Shown here: positions 35,283-45,825 of the stretch, piece by piece | Position numbering within the stretch: position 1 is the stretch's first letter | Layout of the letters: each line of letters begins with the position of its first letter | Assembly (NCBI GenBank): GCA_032209605.1 | Contig: JASFXZ010000001.1 | Coordinates: forward strand, 27,284,619-27,348,618 | Source of the DNA: Mactromeris polynyma | Lineage: Eukaryota; Mollusca; Bivalvia; Venerida; Mactridae | Length of the DNA stretch: 64,000 nt | Reading direction: 5' to 3' | Made by a program: the position numbers and the translations under genes | The notes under the pieces: model-generated | The model's input: the letters and a program-made list of their open reading frames with translations, nothing else | The model's database searches: none | What the model was told of the DNA's origin: nothing

Positions 35283-37237
35283 ATGAGCCCGGAGATGTCC
35301 CTCAAGGGACAGGCTCCCCAGACACAGTTACCGCCGTCGGCACATCACCCCGGCATGAACGGCCCCACCGGCGGGCTGAACAATAATGAGGAACATCATA
35401 GTGAACATCATCATTCACCCACGGGACAAAATGGGTCCCAGGGTTCAGCAGGCGCCGGTGGGAAAAATGCTGCAGCGTCCGACAGAGTAAAACGTCCAAT
35501 GAACGCTTTTATGGTTTGGTCAAGGGGTCAACGACGCAAGATGGCACAGGAGAATCCCAAAATGCACAATTCAGAGATCAGTAAGCGATTAGGGGCCGAA
35601 TGGAAACTTCTCTCGGAACAGGAAAAAAGACCCTTCATAGATGAAGCCAAGAGACTACGGGCAATTCACATGAAGGTAATTGCGGTAAGGGTCTACAATA
35701 TTTTGCACCCCACCCATTAGCTTATCAGTAGCCACACAATTTATATGTAGAAAATTATATTTCTAGTATAACTCAAGTTTATATGCATTCTTTTGAACGT
35801 GATTTATACTCAAATTAGATCTAATCTGTAGAAAAATATAACAACATCGTATTGATATTTTTATGTGTGGAAAAATCAGTTTTTTATTTGTCACGCTGTT
35901 TAGAACATTTATGATCAATGATTTCATTTTATTTTCGTTTTCTTGCAATCGTTCATGGTTCGATTAAAATTCGTTTTTTGAAACCGATATACACCCATGA
36001 TTAGTTTAATTAAATGTCTAATGATAAATCACTTGGAATGTATACGAAAAATAATTGGACCGCAAATCAACCGAAATTTTATGATTTCATAGCCTATTTG
36101 TCGCTAAGATAAAATTTTAGTTTTGTTCATAATGTAAGAAAAATATAAATCATGTCAAACTGCGGTGGGGCTGCAAAACGTAACTCTGCACCTTATGTTC
36201 GTTTTATTATTTTGTTTTAATATATTTTTGTGTTTTAAAATGCATGATTCATGTTGTGTGCGTCTATTTGATGCAGTTTCTGCGAATTCGACATCTTGAT
36301 TACTGATGTTCATTCGATGATATCTAATTACATTTGTTTGGAAGTCGTTTTTGGATTATTATATTTATGTTTAAATACAGCCTAATATTGTATTATATTG
36401 AAGAAAAACACAATCAAATAGATATCACAAGATATTTTTTGGCGATTTTGTTATTATATGAAACGGCTATTTAATGCAAATATCAAATTTAAATTGATAT
36501 GAATGCAAACAATTAAATGTGTCAATGATTTAATAGAAAGTATATGCAGTTTCTGTAAATAAATTTGTTATTAAAATTCTTAGGTTTCAATAATTAATAA
36601 GTGTACTGTATCTCTTCAGGAGCACCCTGATTACAAATATCGACCAAGACGTAAAACCAAGACATTGATGAAGAAAGACAAGTATTCTCTACCCGGCATG
36701 CCACCTGGCGGTCCCGGTATGGGGATGGGACAAGTCGGTCGGGACGCTTCGGGCATGTACGCCATGAACGGCTATATGCCAAACGGATATCCGATGATGA
36801 CAGACCCAAACGCTTATCAACAAATGCAGCATATGGGTGCTGCTTTTCAGGGTGGCTACGGACAATATCTACCCGCACAGGGTATGCCAGTTGGGCAGGG
36901 GACCACCACCGGGTCTTATATGAACGGTAGTTCGAGTTATACTATGTCTATGGCACCTTATGGGATGCCACCCCAATCTCATGTACTGAAACGTGAATCC
37001 AATACACCACAAGGACATTCAAGTGCTGGAACACCACAAGGCTCATCTGGACGACCAAATGGTGTTGCCCCTGGTGACTTACGTGAAATGATTAGCATGT
37101 ATTTGCCTCCTGGCAGTGACCCTAACGATCCAAGTGCTCAACAGAGAATTCAGCAACAAATGCAAGCAATGGGCCATTATCCCGTGCCGTCCTCTGAAGC
37201 CATGAATTCGAACACTGTACCACTTACTCATATGTAG
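35283..37237 (+). CDS. SoxB1: SoxB1-family HMG-box transcription factor (Sox1/2/3 type), two exons
   Basis: CDS exons are 35283-35675 and 36620-37237 (131 + 205 = 336 residues, phase 0 junction). The start is the first ATG after an in-frame TGA at 35214, with G at -3. Residues 1-66 are Gly/Asn/His-rich. The HMG box spans about 67-146: [20 protein letters not shown], helix 3 [18 protein letters not shown], tail [15 protein letters not shown]. Both basic nuclear-import clusters are present (about 69-87 and 139-145). [13 protein letters not shown] after the box is diagnostic of group B1; group B2 has a different segment. The C-terminal half is Met/Gly/Gln/Ser-rich, with [25 protein letters not shown] (284-296) and the terminal VPLTHM matching the vertebrate Sox2/Sox3 C-terminus. 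LKRE (K255) fits a SUMO motif where vertebrate Sox2 has VKSE. Family knowledge: binds CATTGTT-type minor-groove sites, usually with POU partners, and keeps neural and stem-cell fates. Odd: an intron inside the HMG box. Confidence 0.97.
35676..36619 (+). other. SoxB1: Intron of the Sox gene (944 bp)
   Basis: Donor ATGAAG|GTAATT, acceptor TGTATCTCTTCAG|GAG, with possible branch sequence ATTAATAA 20-odd bases upstream. Joining the exons restores the conserved [14 protein letters not shown] without gain or loss. Reading straight through gives [14 protein letters not shown] and a stop at 35718-35720, so splicing is needed for the full protein. Nine bases downstream lies a second in-frame donor, GCG|GTAAGG. 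The interior is very AT-rich with no other feature. Confidence 0.9.
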
Positions 37238-38272
37238 TGACATTTACTTTCTTTTCATCATTTAGTTGTTTCTATCATTAAATACACGATCAGTATTTAT
37301 ACACAAAAACGTGAATTGTGTGCGTGCGTATATCTGTTTAGACTTGTGTGTTTTTAGGGGGAAACCTTATCGTTGTGTATAGACAATGCGAAATGTCGAG
37401 AGAAAGACAAATTTAACTTAGTAATGTTTTCTTAATTTACCTGTAAATTTGTGAGACGAACATGGGGATTGCGCTTCGTACACCTGTGCTAATATAATGA
37501 AATGCATTTGGGAGTGAATGTCAACTTTCATTGCACGTATGCTTCGAACTCTGTTTTTCTCTCTTATTTCGACAACATGGGTCCCAAATATTTGTGTCCG
37601 TGTGTGTGTTATAGCTTGATGAGAGGGGTACGTATTGCTTTCATGTTTTCACTACGCCAGCCAATGTTTAATTACATTGGCAATTAATTAATAGTGTTCA
37701 AATTTATGTATTAACCATAGATATTCTTGGACAATTTGTTCAAATTTTGAAATCCATTTTTATTCATTTTCATTTGCTTGACCGAAAATTTCTCGATCTG
37801 AGCAAAAATGTTTTTCTTGTTCATATATTGAATAACATAGCAAATTGCTTTGTTCAGAAAATTCCCTGTGGCGTTTTTAAAGGGTTAAACACTACTTTAA
37901 TATCTACAAAACTTGTTACCGTTCAATTAAGCCTTACGACAATAAAATTAGGGTCGGAAAGGCGAGCTAATGCCATTGTTTTTATATGAATTTTGCCTTG
38001 GGTGAAAAATAAACACCTTTGTGTAACTTTACACGGACTGTTACGGTGTGCGAAATATTTTATTTTCTGACATTGAAAGGAAAATGATAATTTTCCATAG
38101 TGAGGACATAAATGTCTTTGCTAAAATTGTGTTTGATATTTTTTCTTTGGACCAGAATCTCTTGTTTCCTTATTGTCTCATGTATAAACAAATCTTGAAA
38201 ATTTCTTGTGTTCAAATCAATGTTTTTTTATAATAATTTTATTTACGTACTAAGGGTAATAATTATTAAGTC

Positions 38273-38280
38273 TGTAAATA
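38273..38280 (+). promoter_or_regulatory. Pumilio-type element TGTAAATA
   Basis: Exact match to the UGUANAUA element bound by PUF-family repressors, located inside the putative 3' UTR, about 90 bases before the preferred poly(A) signal. Such short motifs also occur by chance in AT-rich DNA. Confidence 0.3.
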
Positions 38281-38365
38281 ACAATCGTTTGTGCTCATTT
38301 TCTTACTGTATATGTTTTGTTCTTGTTTAGCATAAAACACGTTGCTAAGCAATGGTTTATGATAA

Positions 38366-38400
38366 AATAAAACTTACACTGTTTGTAATATGTTTGTGAG
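38366..38400 (+). terminator. SoxB1: Candidate poly(A) signal of the Sox gene
   Basis: AATAAA at 38366-38371 is followed within 10-30 bases by the GT-rich CTGTTTGTAATATGTTTGTG. This is the best signal pair downstream of the stop codon and would give a 3' UTR of about 1.15 kb. A later AATAAA at 38657 is an alternative. Confidence 0.45.
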
Positions 38401-38691
38401 TATATATTATTAATGTGTTTTATTTAGAAATTATCTTGATGTACTTATTTTTGAAAGTTATTTCACGAGCAGATTGAACTTAGTCACACGAAATTCTTTA
38501 CTCAGAATGGAGGGAGGGGTTTGAATAGAAACCCGTGTATGAAACATAGACATTACTTTATTTATATATATTTGTTGAAATGACTTACCGTCATGTATGT
38601 ATATATATTATACACTTCGTATAAAAATTAAGTTCTTTTTACAAGAAAAAAAAACAAAATAAATGTCGATGATAAAAATTACTTCGTTTCT

Positions 38692-38740
38692 TATTTGTGT
38701 TTGATGTTAGACCTATTTGTGTTTGATGTTAGACCTATTT
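38692..38740. repeat. 22-bp tandem duplication
   Basis: TATTTGTGTTTGATGTTAGA then CC occurs twice, exactly, and is followed by TATTT of a third copy. Confidence 0.95.
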
Positions 38741-41601
38741 CTTTGTGTTATCGTGCATTTGTTACAACAGAAACAACAAACAGCACATCAGTCTACGTTG
38801 ATCACCTATTCGTCAGAATATCCATACACCTGAATTCAAATTCCATGTAACCCCCGGATATTCCGTAGAAGGAGGAATTTGCCCGTTGCGCACAAAGCTT
38901 CCATGTTAATATTTAATTCACTTAGGGTGAACACTACTCAAATAGCGGGGTTGATTAATAAAGAAAATTAACCATTTCGTTCCTTCAGCAAATATGTCGC
39001 GTTTAATTGGACTTCGTGTGAAAATCATAACTGCAAAATGTATTCTTTGATATTTACTCAAAGCAAGTTTTATTTCACCAGTCCTTGCATTATATGTTAA
39101 AAAGCACGGTTTCTCACGTGCTAATATGTCATTTTGTGGCATTGATTGGATCTCACCTTTGACCCCATCAAAGAAAAGCGGCTTGCTTTCACATACTGTC
39201 GTTTTTCACGCATTTTTATTCGTCACAGTAGAGTTGTTCACACTTTGTCTTTAATTCAATCAACGCCTGTGAGATGAAAATTCATATTAATTATCTCTAT
39301 GCATGTTATGACAAGCGATAATCACGACAAAGTTGATTACACAACGAAACCGTTAATATTGTCGTCTGCAAATGGGCGCCAATTGTTTCGAAGTCTGTTC
39401 GACCAATTTCCGGTCATTTTATCTGTTAAGGCGATTCTTCTGGATTTGAGAAAAGCTGAGAGAATCCTTATATTTAATTTACAAGGTATTAAAACAAATA
39501 CAAGCGATTCTAGTGAGTTCATTAAATTGAATATTGAGGTTCAAGATATGAAAAGTGGGCTATACTGGGGACGACTTCAATTTTAAAACAATGCAGAAAT
39601 GTTTAAGTTTATATTTTAACGTTTCTTTCACCAGGAAGACATTTTAACAATTTTGTAATAAAGAGTCTACTCTTTAATCCCGGAGGTAATAAAATTGGTT
39701 ATGAATATAACATCATCCCATTCTATATAAACTGCAGACTGATTTATCAATTGTGTTTTTTCGGTTAGGAATAAAGGGATTCACTGAACAGCTATATTTT
39801 TTATTATTTTCCCTTCAAAATCTTGTGTATGTGTGTGAAACGAATATGTGTCTTAGCCAGTAAGCAGATATAATATTATAGCAAAAATCGCCTACCCGTG
39901 AAGTGTATACACAATTCTTGAATGTTAACAAAGCATGACGCCTTCTTGTGTTACATAAATTATTCAATATTTCAAATAAAATATTTCAGTATGCGCACCT
40001 CTGCTTCTCAGTATTGGTATGGGAAGCTGTCATGATTTATTAGTATTGTGATCGTCGTGATGTGAAATAATTATGCTAGTCACCGTCTCGGAATAAAACA
40101 CATCCTTATAGGTGGGTGGTTGGTATTTTAAACGAGAGCGACAAACTGAATGTTCTCTAAATAACTTCAAGAATAATTTTCAATAACATTTTATTCTAAA
40201 TTAAACTTGCAATTTGATGCGGATACTTTAGTATCTTCAGTGTGGCCATTCAGTTATATCCTTCTATCGGGGGCTTTTTATTGTTTATAGTTATATATAG
40301 TGTGTATGTGTGTTCCAGCCATTATGCTTAAATAGACCTCGGACATTGTTGATATACATGCACATCTGATACTAGATATAGAAAATACAAAAACCATAGT
40401 CGAGAGACAAGCGGGTAATTGGATAGAAACATAGTTGTACTAGCATATAATGAAATTTGATATTATTGTATTCTCTTGTAGTAAATGGCATACAATCATT
40501 CACCAGAACCAGGTACATATACATGTCTGTGTTTTTACACAATGTGACATTATCCATATTGAAGATAACTTTCTCATATTTGTTTCTCAAATTAAAATCT
40601 GTGTTTTGTGCAACATTTTACAGGAAGCTTCAAAAATACCGGAACATTATAAACAAAACAACAAAAACAACGCGTGTGTTTTCAACACAAAAATCATGTC
40701 ATCACGTTTAAATTGTTTCACCGAAGTCCATAAAAATTCCACACCAATGAGTGTGTAAAATAAAACGGTCTACGGTGGATTATTAATAAGTATATAATCT
40801 AGCGAAATCTCAGATAATCCTGTATAAATCACATTAATACTGGGTAAATCTTTCGTTATCACTCGTAGTAAAGTCCGCGCTGGGATTGTTTTAACGTTAT
40901 TAAATTTTCGGAAGGAAAGAGTAAATACGTGAAAGTGACGGCACGAGACAAGTGGTGTTCATTTAAAGTGGGTAGTTAAATAGCAGGGGCTATGTGCCGT
41001 TACCGTGCAGTCCATGTAATTTATGGGTTCGAACAGGACGAACGTCACTGCGTTCAAGTAATCGAACTTCGAACTGCAACCAGTTGTTAAATGGGAGTCT
41101 AATTTTGCCATATTCCATTGTAGCGTATAGTAACCATTGTGATTTAATCCGCATTTCAAAGAAATATAAGTAAGTTTTGAAAACAGAATATATGTCAACA
41201 TACTGCAGTCGTTTTCCCAACTTACTTTACCGTCGTTATGTGGTATTAAAACTATGCTATACTGCATGGAGAGTGCTATCCCACTCGTGTCGTTCTGTTG
41301 TCGACTCGTACTGTTCGAGTCCGTCTTTTATCTGTTTCTTATATTGAAATAATACTGAAATCTTCCCATAAACATTGCAAACATAACATCAAACAGTTCA
41401 CTAAAGTACATTATGTTCTCATCATAAACGAGAGTGAATGTGCAGGTAGACGATTTCCTCGATCCATTCTACCATGTAAGTTTATATAAGGACAAATGTT
41501 CACATGTACATGTATTCGATAATGTATTTAATGATGCAGAATACAAAGCGGAAATATAAACCTGAAACCAATCGTACACATTTAAATAATTTTGTGTGTA
41601 G
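38741..41601. other. Non-coding stretch downstream of the Sox gene
   Basis: 2.9 kb with no array. The longest frames (95 codons at 39299-39586 on +, about 100 codons on either strand near 40450-41267) show no recognisable domain and no convincing splice context. Nothing else was identified. Confidence 0.45.
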
Positions 41602-41990
41602 CAACTATTATAACTGTCAACCGTATCATAACTGTCAACCGTATCATAACTGTCAACTATCATAACTGTCAACTATCATAACTGTCAACTATCATAACTG
41701 TCAACTATCATAACTGTCAACTATCATAACGGTTAACTATCATAACTGTCAACTATCATAACTGTCAACTATCATAACTGTCAACTATCATAACTGTCAA
41801 CTATCATAACTGTCAACTATCATAACTGTCAACTATCATAACTGTCAACTATCATAACGGTTAACTATCATAACTGTCAACTATCATAACTGTCAACTAT
41901 CATAACTGTCAACTATCATAACTGTCAACTATCATAACTGTCAAATATCATAACTGTCAACCATCATAGCTGGCAACTATCATAACTGTT
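41602..41990. repeat. 16-bp minisatellite array (about 24 copies)
   Basis: The unit is CATAACTGTCAACTAT. Left-end copies have CAACCGTAT, and two interior copies have CGGTTAACTAT. The array ends directly against the head of a SINE at 41991, so its right edge is also a transposon boundary. Confidence 0.97.
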
Positions 41991-42262
41991 GTGTCGGCTC
42001 GGTTAGCTTACTCGATAGAGCACTCCACGACCAGCCAGAAGGTACTTATGCTCGAATCTCGGACGAGGCGTATGATCTCCGTGACTGAGTATAATATACA
42101 TTCAAAGTCATTTGTACCCATCTCTGTTTTATGTGGGCAATTTGTTAGTTGTTTGCGGAAGAATACGTTGGTAACCCAGGAACCCTGTTGCGTTAACATA
42201 CTGCCGAACATAACTGAAATACTGTTGAAAACGGCGCAAACATCTAATTCAAAATACATTTA
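41991..42262 (+). mobile_element. tRNA-derived SINE, plus strand
   Basis: The head has TAGCTTACTCG at 42004 followed by ATAGAGC (A box, one mismatch) and GCTCGAATC at 42050 (B box, one mismatch). Next comes GGACGAGGCGTATGATCTCC, shared in diverged form with 49241. The tail, GGTAACCCAGGAACCCTG and ATACTGTTGAAAACGGCG (42219-42236), also matches the copy at 49.2-49.4 kb. It is non-coding, and the frame through it is not a gene. Confidence 0.8.
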
Positions 42263-45200
42263 TTCTCTTCCGTAGACTTGTATCGTACGGTAAGCAAATA
42301 CTTGATCATAATTATAATTGTGTTGTCTATTCGTACAACAGTCATACTATGTATGCACTATAGAAACATGAGACGATTTGTCAATACACGGGTACATGGT
42401 AATTTTGTAAAATAATGAACAATGGTTTATGTTCATGTCCTAGTTTAGGTCGAAATGTTTCATATATATTGTTTACTGTGTAAGATAGGTTTATGTGGGG
42501 CTTGTTAAGTCCGATTTTTTCGTTGAAAGTTTTCATTAAATTGATGATCGACCCCACCCTAGGTCACTAGCTATTTGTGGTTAAATGATTGTTGTTTAGA
42601 CCGGAATGTTAAGCCACCATCACTGTAAACATATAGCTGCTTCGGGTAATGGTGACAATACTTATGTTGTTGTGTTTGATAGTCCAAGAAATGTTGTTTT
42701 TAATTACAATGGTATTAAACTGTTATTGAGTCTGCTTAAAAAACACGGCTGTATTTTAACAATAGTACCGTTGTTTTTTCAAAGCATTACAATTTTGCGG
42801 TGTTGAAATTGCTGTTGAATCTTATATTCCATATATCGTATTTTTGAACATTTCTTAAAAAAAACGTTGTCGGACATAATACCTTTGCTAATTGCCTAAT
42901 AGTCCAATCTACATACCGTAATTAGTCTGAGATAAGCTTAAAGCCCACAGATCGACAGGAAAACATTTATTTCAAAATGTGATAATTTGTTTCTAACTAT
43001 TTTAAATCTAATGTGGCGTTCGTGTACATAATTTTTCAATGACTCACAAAAATCTACGTACAAGGTTCTCAAGTTTTGTTTTAAGTTTGCGTTCATATTG
43101 TGGCCGCGGAATATCCGCACGCAAATATGAGCTGAAAATGCCTTTGGTAGTGTTAGGCCAAGACTTAACAAAATATGAATTATTAGGTTAACGGACCTTT
43201 GAGAATCTGAATGTATCTATCTTTGCATGCGTTTGTCTCTTGTAAGTTGAAGGAATGTTAATTGTATGTCATTGTGGAATTTACATCCTCATCGGATTGA
43301 AAATACAATGTTTGTCTGTCTATTTCATACAATGCTGCCCAATACGCGCTTTAATTTGAAGATAGTTGACAAAAAAAGTACAATTCTTTTTAAATTCGTG
43401 GCAAATTTGGCCATGAGCATGAAGTATAGATATGTAGCATGTCTGTAAGTAAACATGAAACATGTGGCACGGGGTCAACCAAACTAGTCAATTTAGCTTG
43501 ACATTTCACAAGTCGATTTTTTCTAGTCTTGCCTAATTTATAAAGTGACCCTCATTCTGTGAAACTTGAGCCTAACACAACCAGTCAATGTATTTGTTGT
43601 CTGTCACAGATGACCTCGACGTTACAAGTTTCAACACACTTAAATGCATACCGATAGAAAATTGGCGGTAATCAAGATTTCAGCGAACCATCAATGTTGT
43701 ATATTGTGTCTTTTGGTTTAAGTTAACTTACCGGCAATAGCGACATGAAACATGAAAACATGTGAAATGAACAATTTCAGAGTGACTTTGTGCATCTACT
43801 TGCACTTGGTTGTATCAAGGGTGCTAGAACTTGCGTAAAGCTTATGCCTACATACCGTATGTGTTTGTGGCCGATAATATCCTGGCTACAATATTTGATG
43901 AATGTTAGAGAAATGGTTCATAATCTAAAATATGTTGTCAATTTTCTCCTTTCATAGGAAGTGTACGTAATTTACAAAAAGACTAAAATTCTGCGGGAGG
44001 GCAGAGACGGAACGGGTGGTACCAACCGACATATATTTTAGTATTCAGCTTGTTGAGACTCATTTATACTTAGACTACACATTTTATTCTTTTAATCAGA
44101 ACATTTATATGTTATATAATTAACTTAGTGTATATCATACTTTTCTGTGTTTTATGTGTGATTCAAAATCGACTGGTCCCATTGTTACCTCACGTTTTGT
44201 CTACATACATATTTTACCTTCTATAGGTAAACTCATATACCGCCCGAATTGGCCACGTTTCAAAATGACAACTTTTCCGAAATATGTACATGTAATATAA
44301 ACTGATCTAGTATGTTTCAATTCGTACTAGCAAATACTTCAAGCTTGTGAGATCCAAAATTCAGGCTTGAATGCATAAAAATATCAACGTACAAAGGTCA
44401 TGACAATGACGACATAAACACAGGTTGACCAATTAGTAAAAGTGGTTGGACGTGTATGTTTATGTACATTCACCTTAAATTGAGAATAGTTTCTCAAAGT
44501 TTGGAGCTTTTTGGGCAATTAATGAAAAGTAGTAAATAGGTTCAGAACTAACGAGTCTACATGTGATTTTTACAAATTTGTCACTGAATGGAGGTGTGTG
44601 AAGTATAGAGACTTGTAGCAATGTAAGAAATGTTCTATGTAGCCTGTCCTTATGACACATTTAAACAATCGCTGTGTTTGTTTCGTTTTAACACTAATGT
44701 CGAAAAAAAAATTCTGGCGAAGAAAAACAAATTCTTGTTTAAACAATACGGAGTTACAACACCTGTGCTTAAACAGAAGTGGCGAATCCTTGCCCTGTGT
44801 AATCCAGAGACCAAATAACTGTACGTTAGAGTAAATAAAACCACATTGCCAAACTTCTTAAGAAAATGTGCAGTCAAATATATTAATACGGATCTACGGG
44901 GCAACCGTACGAGAGCGCTGCGAGGCAGATAACTGGCAGATTTTTACGTCTAGAGACGGGATTTAACACGACCGCTCGAAGGCGAGACCTCAAATTGTTA
45001 GATAAACGTACACATGATTACATACATATATCAATCCAGTTGGTTCGATGGCATAGAGGAACGATAGATAACTACAAATGCGTGCCCCGAATACTTCAAA
45101 ATTTATCATTTAATTTACGACCATGTTTGTTTTATACGTTTTTCTCACGAACATATTTTTTCCGAAGTTTTTGGGTAAACATATGCTTATGTAAAAATCG

Positions 45201-45404
45201 TCGTTAAAATTTTACCATATCTGTCGTTTTATTCTTTATAACATTATGATTGTGATCTTCATTCTTATATGCTCATACATAAAATACATAAAAATGTTGC
45301 GAAATTGATACTTAAATTATAAGAAACTATGTCCATTCAGTATACAAATCTAAACAGATATGATAATTAGTATTATATTGTATATGTGTACAGCACATCT
45401 TCTT
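42263..45404. other. Non-coding stretch, nothing recognised
   Basis: 3.1 kb of AT-rich single-copy DNA. Open frames (up to 84 codons) overlap on both strands around 44.6-44.9 kb without protein-like features. No repeats or RNA genes were seen. Confidence 0.45.
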
Positions 45405-45670
45405 TATCTCTAGCTTCGTTAAAACAACCACCCGCTTTATCTCGAGCATCGATATTACGAACATAAACTCATCTCGAGCTTCGCTTTATCGAATACCCGC
45501 TTTATCTCGAGCATCGATATTACGAAAATAAACTCATCTCGAGCTTCGCTTTATCGAACACCCGCTTTATCTCGAACATCGTTATTACGAACACCACTTT
45601 ATCTCGAGTATCGTTATTGTAAGCACCACTTTATCTCGTGCATCGTTATTACGAGCACCCGCTTTATGTA
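45405..45670. repeat. Degenerate tandem repeat, CTTTATCTCGAGCATCG units
   Basis: A core of CGCTTTATCTCGAGCATCG followed by ATATTACGAACA recurs at roughly 33-bp spacing. In the left half, two 67-bp composite units include AAACTCATCTCGAGCTTCG. Divergence between copies is much greater than in the other arrays, so this is older. Confidence 0.85.
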
Positions 45671-45707
45671 TCACAGAAACGTCGCTTTAATATCAAAATT
45701 CGGATGG

Positions 45708-45825
45708 CAGTAATAATAATACCGTACAACCTCTTCAGAGCGTCCCCGTCTTGAGCGACTACATCTCAGTAATAATAATACCGTACAACCTCTTCAGAGC
45801 GTCCCTGTCTTGAGCGACTACATCT
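45708..45825. repeat. 59-bp tandem duplication
   Basis: CAGTAATAATAATACCGTAC and on, through ACAACCTCTTCAGAGCGTCC to CGACTACATCT, occurs at 45708-45766 and 45767-45825 with one C/T difference. Its ACAACCTCT segment links it to the AGAGGTTGT family at 3.6 kb and 58.7 kb. Confidence 0.95.

Larger units (their letters stand above)
37238..38400 (+). other. SoxB1: Probable 3' UTR of the Sox gene
   Basis: AT-rich sequence from the stop codon to a well-formed poly(A) site. It has no coding potential; short frames of 60-80 codons are chance. Possible earlier poly(A) signals are ATTAAA at 37278, AATAAA at 37941 and AATAAA at 38008. Confidence 0.45.

Noticed and set aside
35302..35499. Minus-strand frame opposite Sox exon 1
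   Set aside because: Shadow of the conserved + strand coding sequence.
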